Below are positions 32,087 to 42,652 of a stretch of 64,000 nt of DNA, piece by piece (the stretch's first letter is position 1; every line of letters starts with the position of its first letter). Origin of the DNA: Ehrlichia ruminantium str. Welgevonden. GTDB taxonomy: Bacteria; Pseudomonadota; Alphaproteobacteria; Rickettsiales; Anaplasmataceae. The stretch spans positions 1,232,655 to 1,296,654 of the forward strand of contig NC_005295.2 in assembly GCF_000026005.1 (NCBI RefSeq), written 5' to 3'. The position numbers and the translations under genes are program-made. The notes under the pieces are model-generated. The model had not been told where the DNA came from. It ran no database searches and saw only the letters and a program-made list of their open reading frames with translations.

Positions 32087-32560
32087 TCATATTGATTGAC
32101 AGCCTTCCACACTACAAGGGGAAAGTACTGTAAACGAATCACCACTTCCTCGATCTTCCCCAGGCACAAAATCAGGAATTTCTCCTTTATTTGGTATTTC
32201 TTCTGAAGAGTTATCTAACCCACTACTATAATCGGAACCATTATCACTTAATAGCTGAGGAGAAGTAGGATGATCAGAATCATCTTCTTCAGGTATCACA
32301 CAACATGTATTCCTAAAACAATCAAAAATACCAAGCCACACATAAGCACAAAATAAAATAGGAACAAGAACACATACTAACAGAACAACAACAATAAACT
32401 CTAAAACAATAGAAAGCAAGTGCCTGTTTTTCACATCATCATCTGTATGCTGTATAGCCTCCTCACCTTCTGGCGTAAACACAGCTATAATCTTATCTCT
32501 AGTACTTAATATAGAATCCTTTATTTTGAATAAGAGAGACATAATACTTATAACTACCAT
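32087..32560 (-). CDS. Small one-pass membrane protein with acidic tail, unknown
   Basis: A 157-residue protein; an ATG at 32542 (residue 7) is an alternative start. A charged N-terminal half (KIKDSILSTRDKIIAVFTPEGEEA) precedes one strong membrane span (about 50-75), a Cys-containing turn (DCFRNTCC), and an acidic Ser/Asp/Pro/Gly-rich tail with EEDDSDHPTSP, SDYSSGLDNSSEE and GEDRGSGDS, likely disordered. It is the right-hand end of the accessory island, on the same strand as the genes left of the skew-reversed segment. No family recognised. Confidence 0.78.
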   Translation of the reverse strand: MVVISIMSLLFKIKDSILSTRDKIIAVFTPEGEEAIQHTDDDVKNRHLLSIVLEFIVVVLLVCVLVPILFCAYVWLGIFDCFRNTCCVIPEEDDSDHPTSPQLLSDNGSDYSSGLDNSSEEIPNKGEIPDFVPGEDRGSGDSFTVLSPCSVEGCQSI

Positions 32561-32851
32561 ATCTTATAACCATATATATATGTTACCATCAAACCACATA
32601 TTTTTCAACAAAAAGGTTATATACAATGATCTTAAGTACACTCTAAAATAAATAACTAAAGACTCAAAGTAAGACTAATCCTTTAAAAAGCATGCTACTC
32701 TAATACTGTTAATAACTGTCTTTTAGTGATACTTGTGCTAACAAATATCCAACAACATATATACAGTTCTAATAATAATATTTACAGAATAAACTAATAA
32801 GTCACAACACAAGATACTGATACAAAGGTTCAACAATATTATAAAAAAGAT
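32561..32851. other. Intergenic before ribE
   Basis: Divergent region between the 32087 gene and ribE. Apart from the ribE promoter candidate at 32852-32879, nothing was seen. Confidence 0.5.
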
Positions 32852-32879
32852 TTGACATTTTCAGCTAATTACATAGACT
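32852..32879 (+). promoter_or_regulatory. Promoter candidate for ribE
   Basis: A perfect TTGACA at 32852-32857 and TAGACT (4/6) at 32874-32879, 16 bp apart, give a start site about 20 nt before the ribE ATG at 32908. Confidence 0.45.
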
Positions 32880-32907
32880 AGCCTTTTCTATAAGTAATAT
32901 ACGAAAA

Positions 32908-33516
32908 ATGTTTAAAGGCATTATAGAAGATATAGGAACTATTGTTCATGTAGATCACATTCAAGAACGTGATATAAGAGTTTTTATCAGACCATACAAT
33001 GTAAATTTCTTAAGTAAAGTACAATTAGGTAGTTCAGTAGCATGTTCTGGTATATGTTTAAGTGTAGCACAATTACATAGTGAGTATTTTTCAGCTGATA
33101 TTTCACAATCCACATTGTCTGTAACCAATACTATATATTGGAAAAAAGGAACAAATATTAACTTAGAATTATCATTAAAAATCAATGATCGATTAGATGG
33201 ACATTTTGTACAAGGACATGTAGATGGTATAGGAACTATTATATCAATTACTAAAATAAATAGTTCACACAACATAGTTTTTCAAACACAGCAACCATTA
33301 CTAAAATATATTGTCACAAAAGGATCAATAGCTATAGATGGAGTATCGTTGACTGTAAATACTACCTCTAATAATACATTTTCTGTAAACATTATACCAC
33401 ATACCTGGGAAAACACTATTTTTCAATACAGCAAAGTAACAGACAAAGTTAATATAGAAGTAGATATAATTGCAAAACATATAGAAAAATTATATCAATA
33501 CAACACAAAATTATAG
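32908..33516 (+). CDS. ribE: Riboflavin synthase, alpha chain
   Basis: The enzyme converts two 6,7-dimethyl-8-ribityllumazine molecules to riboflavin and the pyrimidinedione, the last step of riboflavin synthesis; the host-dependent Ehrlichieae keep this pathway. The 202 aa form the usual two lumazine-binding barrels. The N-barrel starts MFKGIIEDIG (MFTGIIE in most homologues) and has LGSSVACSGICLSV at 40-53; the C-barrel has DRLDGHFVQGHVDG at 94-107 and KGSIAIDGVSLTVN at 138-151. The C-terminal helix NIEVDIIAKHIEKL follows, as in trimeric alpha synthases. Some sources name this gene ribC. It stands alone on the plus strand. Confidence 0.94.
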   Translation: MFKGIIEDIGTIVHVDHIQERDIRVFIRPYNVNFLSKVQLGSSVACSGICLSVAQLHSEYFSADISQSTLSVTNTIYWKKGTNINLELSLKINDRLDGHFVQGHVDGIGTIISITKINSSHNIVFQTQQPLLKYIVTKGSIAIDGVSLTVNTTSNNTFSVNIIPHTWENTIFQYSKVTDKVNIEVDIIAKHIEKLYQYNTKL

Positions 33517-33678
33517 CAATCATTTTTACTTTAAAGTATAGCATTAATGTACATTTAGGTAATATGCAATTTCACATCATATTGTATTGATACAATGTAA
33601 ACGTGAAAAATTACATTACTAATTTATTTTGTAAAGTATAAACAACAAAGCTCACTCTATCTTGTACAAAAACTCTCA

Positions 33679-35082
33679 CTAATATCCGGTTAAAATCCTG
33701 TCAACAAGTTCTCTAACTGTCGGTATATAACCATCCTTATAGAACTCATCTTCTACAAATTTATAAGCATTGTGTCCAGAAAACATGAGTTCATACTCAT
33801 GATCCACTCCAGCAATAATATTTTGTAATGTTTTTTGAATACAAAAACTACGAACATCTGGTTTGATACCAGTATTATAATCCCCATGGTCCTTCCAATT
33901 ACTAAACCTACAGTGACTTAAACATCCCATACAATTGATCTGGTCTTCTCTAATGCTTTTCGATTTACTTTGAGTAACAAACACTAGGGTATTATCCGGA
34001 GTCTTTAAAGTATCAGTATAACCCATAGATATCCAAAGTTCTGATAATTTTTTATCATCTGGATGCACGTATACCTTTCTTCCCCTACTACCAATAGTCA
34101 ATTCAGCACTGCATCTTTCACTGATTTGTTCTTCAAATGCAATTTGACGTGCATTACGTTCTTGTAATTCCTTAATAAACTCATTTCTAACGGCAGAAGA
34201 ATAAAACCCAGTAGGACTAAATTTATTTAAAAATACATCTCCAGGTTTTAAGGACATTAATTTTTTTTTCCAAGCAGCAGATATAGGACTTTCCTGTGTT
34301 AATAAAGGTCTTGTTCCAAATTGAAATGCTATAGGACCAATCAAGCTATTGTCAAACCACGATTCCCAATCCTTTAAATGCCATACACCCCCTGCCATAA
34401 TTAATGTAACATCTGACAATCCAACCTCATTCATATACTCACGAATTGCTGCAACCCTCTCAAAAGGCATTTGAGGATTGTCAGGTGACTCACTATTACT
34501 AAGACCATTGTGCCCCCCAGCTAACCAAGGATCTTCATACACAACACCACCAAGAAGTATTTTAGAAAACTTCTGATAAGATCTCTGCCACAGAATTTTA
34601 AATGCTCTAGCAGATGAAACAATAGGATAGTAATACACTTGATATTGAGAAGCTATTTCCGCCAACTTATATGGCATGCCAGCACCACAAGTAATACCAT
34701 GAATTAATCCTTTAGCCTTTTCAAGAACACCATGAAGAATTCTCTGTGCACCACCCATTTCCCACAATATATTCATATGTATTCTACCCAAACCAGCAGA
34801 TATATCATGTGCTACTTTAGCCTGACTCACTGCTGCATCAATACTATAGCTTATCAATTCATCATGACGTTCTAATCTAGTTTTACCACGATATATTAGA
34901 GGCACATACTCTCCATTTTGATCTAAGAATTTAGCACATGCACCAGAAAATGTACCAACAGCAGATGCAGCAGCAAAAGCACCTGCCGTTCTACCGTCAC
35001 TTACACCAATACCTTTACCACCTTCTATTATTGGCCAAACACTTTTACCAGAAATTAATACTTTCTTAATCTTTTTACGCAA
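33679..35082 (-). CDS. Nitronate monooxygenase-family FMN protein
   Basis: A 467-residue TIM-barrel flavoprotein of the 2-nitropropane dioxygenase / nitronate monooxygenase family (enoyl-reductase-like FMN proteins). The visible pattern includes PIIEGGKGIGVSDGRTAG (18-35), HGITCGAGMPYKLAEIA, PIVSSARAFKILW, GGVVYEDPWLAGGHNG, TLIMAGGVWHLKDW and IAFQFGTRPLLTQESP, a phosphate-binding and flavin-site layout. The C-terminal 100 residues add a cysteine group, NCMGCLSHCRF plus a later C, which could bind a metal or cluster. The start is TTG at 35082, with AAGGG 6 nt before it. Natural substrate unknown; the label nitronate monooxygenase should be read as family only. It stands alone. Confidence 0.8.
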   Translation of the reverse strand: MRKKIKKVLISGKSVWPIIEGGKGIGVSDGRTAGAFAAASAVGTFSGACAKFLDQNGEYVPLIYRGKTRLERHDELISYSIDAAVSQAKVAHDISAGLGRIHMNILWEMGGAQRILHGVLEKAKGLIHGITCGAGMPYKLAEIASQYQVYYYPIVSSARAFKILWQRSYQKFSKILLGGVVYEDPWLAGGHNGLSNSESPDNPQMPFERVAAIREYMNEVGLSDVTLIMAGGVWHLKDWESWFDNSLIGPIAFQFGTRPLLTQESPISAAWKKKLMSLKPGDVFLNKFSPTGFYSSAVRNEFIKELQERNARQIAFEEQISERCSAELTIGSRGRKVYVHPDDKKLSELWISMGYTDTLKTPDNTLVFVTQSKSKSIREDQINCMGCLSHCRFSNWKDHGDYNTGIKPDVRSFCIQKTLQNIIAGVDHEYELMFSGHNAYKFVEDEFYKDGYIPTVRELVDRILTGY

Positions 35083-36307
35083 AGCAAACCCTTAATCAAT
35101 TAACAGTGATATTACTTATTATTAACAAAATTTAAGCAGTTATTTTTATCACTTTTTTTACAAACTCACAAGATCATAATCAACATTACAAATCTTAAAC
35201 CCAAGGCTATTTTAACAAATTATACAACATATAATACATATATAAAGCAAGTATTATAGATAAAATAATTAGTATGTTACATAAAACTTGTAATTATTTG
35301 ACCATAATAACAACTTTAACAACAGTTTGAAAATTACCATGTAGATAATTATCAGCGATAGAATATAACAACAGCTGTAAATGAATAAAACACACAACCT
35401 CAAGACTATTGAGACTAAATCTCTTCTTCACAACTTAACTAACACGATGATAAAAACAAATAGCTAATTTATTCACAACTACTTAGCTATTACACTAGAT
35501 TAATATATCTTGTATTGAGACACAACATTATTACACTCAAAATCATATAATAAAAATTTCTATCACTAATTATGTAACTAAGTAAATCTTAACTTAATGA
35601 TAATATTAAAATTATTGATTAATTAAAAAAAATTACAAACCATATACTCTCACAATAGGATTAAAACCCATGTTCCTCTATTTTACACACAACAAATTAT
35701 GAAATATATAAAACACAACTCCTTTGATCTCATTAAGTTTTAAATTAAATACTATAAAAATGATTAAGAATATTAGATATAAGAAACCCTATATTATCGT
35801 TTTTCAAATTCTAGTATTAACTTATAACTTATATTACAGCTAATTTCAAATATCTAACACTGTTAATGCTAATGTATATGTATTTTGATAATAAATACTT
35901 ATAAGATCTTGTACAAGTACATATAGCTTATTTATGATACCCATGCAAATATATACACACTCTACCACCTATTCATTCTCTCAACAGAATACTAATTACT
36001 AATCACAAAAGAAACCTTTGGTTGGAATGATACAATTAAATCTTTCAATCATATAATCAATAATATTGCCACATTATCATATAAATACATGTAACAATAT
36101 TATCCCTATATACTTTTTATACTTACATGTAACAAAATATGATTATATAATCACAAGATAAATTCTCAGAATAAAAATTAAGATATACATTAATCTTCAT
36201 CAACACAACATAATTAAAAATATAATTCTTTAAATATATCTCATATATTTGTTGCAGTTATATCATTCAAAATATAAACTTAGCACATTCATTTTTTTAG
36301 CGAAGCT
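35083..36307. other. Long intergenic region, no gene seen
   Basis: 1.2 kb between two divergent genes. 'tacatgtaac' occurs twice near 36.1 kb. No frame, RNA gene or clear promoter was chosen. Confidence 0.5.
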
Positions 36308-37573
36308 ATGTTGCCAAATATTACACAATTAAGTAACAGTTTTACCATAATAACTGATACTATGCCTTATGTTGAATCTGTATCCATTAATATTTGGGTT
36401 AATGTTGGAAGTAGGCATGAGAACACAAATATAGCCGGTATTTCTCACTTTCTAGAACACATGGCTTTTAAAGGTACTAAAACTCGTACAGCACTTGACA
36501 TAGCACAGATTTTTGACAATATCGGAGGCAATTTTAATGCACATACAGATAGAGAACACACAGTATACCATGTCAAAATATTAAAACGAGATATCAAAAT
36601 AGCCATAGAAGTACTTGCTGATATAATATTAAATTCACAGTTTCCACAAGAAGAAATAGATAGAGAAAAAGGCGTAGTTTTACAGGAGATATATCAAACC
36701 AATGACTCCCCTACCAGTATCATTTTTGATAAATATATAGAAGCTGCTTACCCCAATCAGGTATTTGGCAAATCTATTTTAGGAACACCAGAATCAGTTA
36801 GTAATCTCTCTAAAGAAAACTTACATACATATATGCAAGAACATTACCACGCTGGTAACATGTTACTATCAGTAGCTGGTAACATAACACATAATGAAGT
36901 AATAGATTTAGCAACCCAATATTTTTCTCAAATAAAGAAATCAACACCACAAGAAACAAATAAGTCTGTTTACATTAGTGGTGAGTACAGAGAAGAACGG
37001 GATTTAGAACAGGTACACATAGTTATAGGCTTTCCTAGTTCTTCATATAAAGATGATCAATTTTATGTAATACAGATCCTTGACTCAATACTAGGTAATG
37101 GTATGTCATCACGTCTTTTTCAAAAGATTAGAGAACAACTAGGGCTAGTTTATAGTATTTCATCTTTTAATTCAAGCTACAGTGATAATGGTATTTTCTC
37201 AATATATACAGCAACAGATAAAAATAATCTCCCACAATTACTAGATGCAATAGCTGCAGAAGTACAAGGTATTTATATTAATTTAGAAGAAAATGAAGTA
37301 ATAAGGGCAAAAGATAAATTAACATCCGAAATATTAATGTCAAGAGAAAGTACAACTGCACGTGCAGAATCTCTAGGATACTATTATTCTCATTATAATC
37401 GTTATATTACAAAAGAAGAACTACTTAAGAAAATTTCAGAAATTACTATGGAAGACATTCTTAATTGTATTAGTAGATTACTACGCAGTAATAATAAAAT
37501 AACACTAGCAGCAATAGGACAAATTGAAACATTACCTTCCTATAATGATATATGTCAAATGTTTCATATATAA
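36308..37573 (+). CDS. M16 zinc peptidase, mitochondrial-processing-peptidase type
   Basis: A 421-residue M16B metallopeptidase, related to the beta subunit of the mitochondrial processing peptidase. The inverted zinc motif HFLEH is at residues 47-51 and the third zinc ligand E127 lies exactly 76 residues after it (REKGVVLQEI), so the active site looks intact. The second half has GNGMSSRLFQKIREQLGLVYSISSF, typical of the C-terminal M16 domain. The bacterial role is not settled: it may trim or degrade peptides in the cytosol or periplasm. No signal peptide is seen. It begins ATG after 'ttagcgaagct', stands alone, and is followed by 1.1 kb without genes. Confidence 0.92.
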   Translation: MLPNITQLSNSFTIITDTMPYVESVSINIWVNVGSRHENTNIAGISHFLEHMAFKGTKTRTALDIAQIFDNIGGNFNAHTDREHTVYHVKILKRDIKIAIEVLADIILNSQFPQEEIDREKGVVLQEIYQTNDSPTSIIFDKYIEAAYPNQVFGKSILGTPESVSNLSKENLHTYMQEHYHAGNMLLSVAGNITHNEVIDLATQYFSQIKKSTPQETNKSVYISGEYREERDLEQVHIVIGFPSSSYKDDQFYVIQILDSILGNGMSSRLFQKIREQLGLVYSISSFNSSYSDNGIFSIYTATDKNNLPQLLDAIAAEVQGIYINLEENEVIRAKDKLTSEILMSRESTTARAESLGYYYSHYNRYITKEELLKKISEITMEDILNCISRLLRSNNKITLAAIGQIETLPSYNDICQMFHI

Positions 37574-38667
37574 AGTATAGTGTCTAATAACAATACAACA
37601 ATTTTTCTACATTAGAAAAATTTCAATTACAGGGTTATTCAACACTACCATGTGGTTATTCAGAAAACCTAAAGCCATTATTAATTGAAGATATTCCTCA
37701 TTGCATTAGCAAATATTGCAGTAACAAAAAACACTAGCATAATCCATAAATAAATTAAGATCCTATATTACAAGAACAGATTTTAAACGTTCTGTATATC
37801 AAAATAGCTTTCTGATAATATGAATGATTCACAAAATAGCAATCTAATATTACCTCCCCCACATAATGATTAGAAAACCTAAAATATCATTATTAAAAAT
37901 ATTATTTCATTACATAGTAGTGATTAAATAATAATAAAATAATATTATAGTAACAGAACAAATTGATATTCAATTTTCTTACACTTATATATAATTTTTA
38001 TATATAAAAATAGCACCTAATAATACAAAATGTCTCATTGAATCATCTAACTACAACTATGTAACATTATTCTGTAACATATATAAAATACAGAAATCAC
38101 AAACAAAAAGCCTATATTCTATTTGTACGAGAAATGAAATAGAGTTATACAGATATAATCCATAATTTTTTAAAACTGTGCAAACCTTGTAATACAATAT
38201 ATAAATAACAAGATCATTAATTATTTAAGAAAAACTCTAAAATGATAAATTTTAGATATTACTCAAGTATCATAAGTGTTAGTATTTCAAATACATCACA
38301 AATACACATATTAACTTAAGAAACTGAAAAATAACACTAAAACCTATATAATATGCAAAGATAAAAAATTTAAATTTCTAAAATAACATACTGCTTTAAA
38401 ATACATGATATACTAAATACATTGTAGAATATAAAACTGAGAAAAACCCATAGTATTCATGATTACTATACACACTTAACTATAAACAAAGTAAAACTGC
38501 TCAGCTTATAATAAGCTTTAACAGAAGCAATACAACAATAAAACCAACCTGTAAATCGCAGAAATTATTCTAATATATAAAAAATATAAGCATTAAAAAA
38601 CCTACAAACCATTTGCTGCGTAATTTATAAAAATAGTGAATATACCATATTGTAGTACAATACAAAC
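37574..38667. other. Long intergenic region with a possible gene remnant
   Basis: About 1.1 kb. A stretch near 37591-37736 reads open on the plus strand for about 46 codons with protein-like composition (FQLQGYSTLPCGYSENLKP) but has no start codon and may be the relic of a lost gene. The rest is featureless. Confidence 0.4.
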
Positions 38668-39393
38668 TTAAGGTGCATTGTTATTAGCTAATGAATAATT
38701 AGGATGTAACATAATAAGCTCATTGATAGCTTCAGAAAAGCTTTCTACATCATGTGCCTTATCATACTTCTTTCCATTAATAAAAAATACAGGAGTAGCA
38801 TTCACTTGTAACTTCTTATTTGCAATAAATTTTTCTTGAATAATATAGTTCATAATATCTTCATCATTAACACATTTGTTAAATCTTTCCTCACTGATAT
38901 TACTAATTTTTGCAATATTGGATAACACTCCTAGATCCCTATAGTTAGTTACTAATGCTTCAATGGAGCTGAATACAGCTTTATTATATGTAAAGAAGCT
39001 ATTAGCAGTATCATAGCATGTACCTAGCATTGCAGCCTTTAGAGATATATAATCTAAAGGGAAATTCCGAAAAATGTACAATAACTTACCTTCCTTAATA
39101 TACTTATGTTCTAATACTGGAAATACATTCAGTGCAAAATGTGCACAATGCATACATGAAAATGAAGCATATTCTATTATAACTACTGGAGCTTTTGTAT
39201 TACCTAAATAACGATCATTAGGTAATAACGTCAATAACTCTTTAGCAGAAATATCATCACTAATTTTAACTAAAGTATCGGAATAAAACTGATGTGGGTT
39301 TTGTTGATCACTAGCATTAGTACAAAATGCACTATTAAAAGAAAATACTGCAATCATAATACAGAGTAGATTACCTATTATAAAAAACTTCAT
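38668..39393 (-). CDS. DsbA-like periplasmic thiol oxidoreductase
   Basis: A 241-residue DsbA/DSBA-like thioredoxin-fold protein. An N-terminal signal peptide (about 1-24, MKFFIIGNLLCIMIAVFS then SAFC) directs export. The active site is C80-M-H-C83 in YASFSCMHCAHF, and the cis-proline loop is NATPVFFINGKKY near residue 200. It would introduce disulfides into envelope proteins, which matter in Ehrlichia because the cysteine-rich outer surface lacks peptidoglycan support. DsbA-like oxidoreductases are known Ehrlichia antigens. secB follows upstream on the same strand (57 bp away), so the two may be one transcript serving protein export and folding. Confidence 0.92.
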   Translation of the reverse strand: MKFFIIGNLLCIMIAVFSFNSAFCTNASDQQNPHQFYSDTLVKISDDISAKELLTLLPNDRYLGNTKAPVVIIEYASFSCMHCAHFALNVFPVLEHKYIKEGKLLYIFRNFPLDYISLKAAMLGTCYDTANSFFTYNKAVFSSIEALVTNYRDLGVLSNIAKISNISEERFNKCVNDEDIMNYIIQEKFIANKKLQVNATPVFFINGKKYDKAHDVESFSEAINELIMLHPNYSLANNNAP

Positions 39394-39450
39394 AACACAA
39401 AAAACCCATATAGTTAAAATCCTCTATAAATAAGACTTACTAAGCCAGCT

Positions 39451-39975
39451 TTAAACATTATCTACAGAATTATCATTATCGTTTTGCCCAACACCTTGTT
39501 TAAGTTGATTCTCATACATAGTTCTAAAATCAACTATATCAAGCATAAGAGGTGGAAATCCACTTGAAGAAGTAGCCCTAGCAATTAGCTCTCTAACAAA
39601 TGGGAATAAAATACTTGGAGCAGCCACTAGTAACATATCTTTTACTTCTTGGTGACTTAAATCAATTTCATTATTTTCAGCATCACTTTTAATAGAAAAT
39701 ACACCACAATATTTAATTTCACAAATAAATGCCACAGTGTTTTGTATACGAGCTTCTGCATTAACTTGCAATGTAACTTCATACAAAGAAGACAGATTTT
39801 CAGTACCACTTTTTTGATCATCTGTCTTAACAGGAAGACTTATAGAACTGACATTAACAGAAATATTAATTTCAGGTGTAGCTTTACTCATCATCACAAA
39901 AATTTGTGGAGAATTTGGATTCTCAAATGAAAGATCTTTAATATATTGTGCTTTAACGTCTAATTTATATGACAT
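39451..39975 (-). CDS. secB: Export chaperone SecB
   Basis: SecB holds preproteins unfolded and hands them to SecA for Sec export. The 174 aa begin [20 protein letters not shown], matching the family's first strand ([10 protein letters not shown]), continue with [13 protein letters not shown] and the core [46 protein letters not shown], and end in an acidic tail. It is slightly longer than E. coli SecB (155 aa), as usual in alphaproteobacteria. GGAG lies about 10 nt before the ATG. It is divergent from a Tim44-like gene 116 bp away, a secB/Tim44 pairing found in other alphaproteobacteria, and precedes the dsbA-like gene. Confidence 0.95.
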
Positions 39976-40091
39976 ACTACATAAGCTCCAAAGTAAAAAT
40001 AATGTAATTAATTATTGATTAACGTACACTAAGATATAATATTAGTTAAGTATACACAGTATGCACTTTTGTCAATAAAAATTAGGATAAT

Positions 40092-40733
40092 ATGGTTGAA
40101 TTAGCAATATACGCATTTGTAGCAGCATTCATTTTTTTTCGTCTATATAACTCTCTTGGAAGAACTTCAGGATTACAACCAAACAACCATTCCCAGCCTG
40201 TAAGTATTTTAATACAAGAAGATAATAACCATGACTACACTGACATTGATATAGAGTCAGTAATGGAATCCTGTGATGACAACGACAAATCCATAATGAG
40301 TACTATAAAAAGGAAAGACCGAGAATTTTCCTTAAAATACTTCATGGATGGATCAATGAAAGCATTTGATATTATTATCAAAGCTTTTAATGAAGGAAAT
40401 ACACAAATTCTATGCTCATTACTTGATAAGGATCTATACAATTCATTCCTAACAGAGATAGAATATCGCAAAAATCTTGGTCAAGTGTATGAAGACGTCA
40501 TTGTATCCATAATACACCATAAAATAACTAAATTAAAACTATCAGGAAACATTGCACATATTACGGTAAAGTTTATCAGTGAACAGATAAACTTCGTAAA
40601 AGATCAAGAAGGAAATATTTTACAAGGTAGCACATCAAAAATTAACAAGATTGAAGATGTCTGGACATTTAAAAAAGATATGTCACTTCTTACAAGTAAA
40701 AAATGGTACCTTAGTTCTATTCAACCTGTATAG
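40092..40733 (+). CDS. Tim44-like domain protein
   Basis: A 213-residue protein with an N-terminal membrane anchor (about 4-20, LAIYAFVAAFIFFRLY), a polar acidic linker, and a Tim44-like domain from about residue 78 (FSLKYFMDGSMKAFDIIIKAFNEGNTQILCSLLDKDLYNSF) to the end (VWTFKKDMSLLTSKKWYLSSIQ). Bacterial Tim44 homologues sit at the inner membrane; the mitochondrial relative links the translocon to Hsp70, while the bacterial role is not firmly known. It is divergent from secB, which supports a link to protein export or membrane biogenesis. Length matches other bacterial members (about 210-240 aa). Confidence 0.88.
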   Translation: MVELAIYAFVAAFIFFRLYNSLGRTSGLQPNNHSQPVSILIQEDNNHDYTDIDIESVMESCDDNDKSIMSTIKRKDREFSLKYFMDGSMKAFDIIIKAFNEGNTQILCSLLDKDLYNSFLTEIEYRKNLGQVYEDVIVSIIHHKITKLKLSGNIAHITVKFISEQINFVKDQEGNILQGSTSKINKIEDVWTFKKDMSLLTSKKWYLSSIQPV

Positions 40734-41332
40734 GGTTACCTTTAAAATATTGTTATTTTATTTGTAAGGAAACTAAGATATTTCCGTGTTATAACAAAAT
40801 TATATATCATAGGGGTATATATCCAGATAAGCTTAGTTCTTGAACATGTAATGTAGTATCAGTAAGTTATTACAGTAAATGCTAACTCTTCTCTATTATC
40901 ATAAGGTATACTGATATTAACCGATAAAAAATACTTATACTGTCTAACAATTATGAATAATACTCCAAATAAATGTTATATCAGAATAACTCATCAAATG
41001 ATTTAACATTTTGATATAATCCTACTTACTAAAACCATTAAACTAGCACACATATTACAAACAATAACATCATTGAGATAATGTATGTTATTATTTGTCA
41101 CTCAGTTAGATTAGTCAAACAATATTAAAATAATATACTATGCAGTCTTATAAAAATAAATGATAGAAAAATTGCTTGATCAATGACTTTATAATAACCT
41201 CAAGAAGAAAAATCTTAATTCTTCATACCTTATCAGATCATACATAAAGAAAAATACATTTTAATTTGTACATAACCTGTACCTTTAATAAAACAATCGA
41301 TCTAGCTTATATTAAAAAATGTAAAGAGTTAT
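40734..41332. other. Intergenic, no gene seen
   Basis: About 600 bp between the Tim44-like stop codon and the terminator at 41333. No gene or RNA seen. Confidence 0.5.
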
Positions 41333-41371
41333 AAAAAACATATATCTACTTTAAGTAGATATATGTTTTTT
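41333..41371 (-). terminator. Strong Rho-independent terminator of MFS gene
   Basis: A perfect 19-bp dyad: A6-CATATATCTACTT against AAGTAGATATATG-T6, with only one base at the axis. Read on the minus strand it is a stem followed by T6, 9 bp after the transporter stop codon. Its symmetry means it could also stop plus-strand transcripts. Confidence 0.75.
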
Positions 41372-41380
41372 ATTATAGTA

Positions 41381-42610
41381 TTAGTTTACATACTTTTTAT
41401 TTTTATATTTTAAGTATGTAAAACCTACTAATCCTATTAATAATCCACAAGGTATACATAACATAGCATTTAGCATTAGCGTCTTATCATACACTGGAAC
41501 AGAATCAACAATTTTTCCATCCCATGATAGATCTAACACATAAGATATCGCAGTATGAAAGACATAACCAAAACCCATAACTATCATATTGTTAACAGCA
41601 CTAGTTAGTGCTACTACATTACTGTCAACATGACGCAATATCTCATCAGTAGCTATAATCTGATATGCAGAAAAGAAACCTAAGATAAAAAACGATATCA
41701 ACACCAATACCACACTAGAACTAGCAATAAACATCAATACAAAAGCACCCAACATAGCTACAGCAGATAAAATGAGGAGATTATAACCATCAAATGATTT
41801 TTCTAACATGTATGGTAATCCAAACGCACCAAAGCATACACCAAAAAATATCATCGATGGTAATAAAGCTGCTGATTCTTGGCTTATATTACTTATTGTT
41901 CTTAAGAAAGATGAAGCCCAACCATCAGCAAAACCCTCTAACGGTCCTATCATAAACCCAGCAAGCAAGCTTATAATTATAGTATATTTATTCAATAATA
42001 CTAATTTAAGCTTCTTACAAACGTCACCTGACTCATTAGAAGAACTATTATATGGAAGAATAAATATATATAATAATAATGCTAATACAAGCCCTATGCC
42101 AATAAATCCAATAAATAAATGTTCCCATCCAAATTTATCTAATAAAGACAGAACTGGAAGTCCACCATACATAGCACCCAATAATCCTATAATAATAGAA
42201 AAACCTACCATCTTTGCAAATTTTTCGTTATAGTACATACTAGCAATTTTAAAAATACCTAAAGCAGCACCAGCAGATCCTATTCCACTAACTATTCTTC
42301 CAATTTGCACAAACAACCAAACATCTGATATTATCAAAGGAATTAACCCAGCAACAGTTAAAACAGCACATACCGATAATATTACCTTAGGCCCATATTT
42401 ATCTAAAAAGAAACCTATAGGAATATGTGCTAGAGTATACCCAATGTAGTACAAACCTAAAAATTGACCAAATGCTATATTACTAATATTAAATTTTACT
42501 ATACATATAGAAGAAATGGCATTTGGCATAACCCTTAATACATACTGATATGCATAAAACAGTGAAACTAAAGACCATATAAAAAATTTCCTACTCAAAA
42601 TAACCTCCAT
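41381..42610 (-). CDS. Major facilitator superfamily transporter
   Basis: A 409-residue inner-membrane transporter with about 12 hydrophobic spans. The MFS motif A is visible between spans 2 and 3 as GFFLDKYGPK, and RIVSGIGSAGAALG marks span 4. The substrate cannot be told from sequence; in Anaplasmataceae such carriers import host metabolites. The frame starts with an ATG at 42610, but that codon overlaps a consensus GGAGG (42604-42608), which is ideally spaced (5 nt) for a TTG at 42596-42598, so the real product may begin four codons later (LSRKFFIW read as Met). tmk lies 42 bp upstream on the same strand and the terminator at 41333 ends the pair. Confidence 0.9.
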   Translation of the reverse strand: MEVILSRKFFIWSLVSLFYAYQYVLRVMPNAISSICIVKFNISNIAFGQFLGLYYIGYTLAHIPIGFFLDKYGPKVILSVCAVLTVAGLIPLIISDVWLFVQIGRIVSGIGSAGAALGIFKIASMYYNEKFAKMVGFSIIIGLLGAMYGGLPVLSLLDKFGWEHLFIGFIGIGLVLALLLYIFILPYNSSSNESGDVCKKLKLVLLNKYTIIISLLAGFMIGPLEGFADGWASSFLRTISNISQESAALLPSMIFFGVCFGAFGLPYMLEKSFDGYNLLILSAVAMLGAFVLMFIASSSVVLVLISFFILGFFSAYQIIATDEILRHVDSNVVALTSAVNNMIVMGFGYVFHTAISYVLDLSWDGKIVDSVPVYDKTLMLNAMLCIPCGLLIGLVGFTYLKYKNKKYVN

Positions 42611-42652
42611 TTATAAATTACTAAAAAATAAACCATAGATGCTATATTCATT

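Noticed and set aside
37591-37736. Open stretch of about 46 codons after the M16 peptidase gene
   Set aside because: Composition looks protein-like, but it has no start codon and directly follows two stop codons; at most a relic, so not listed as a gene.
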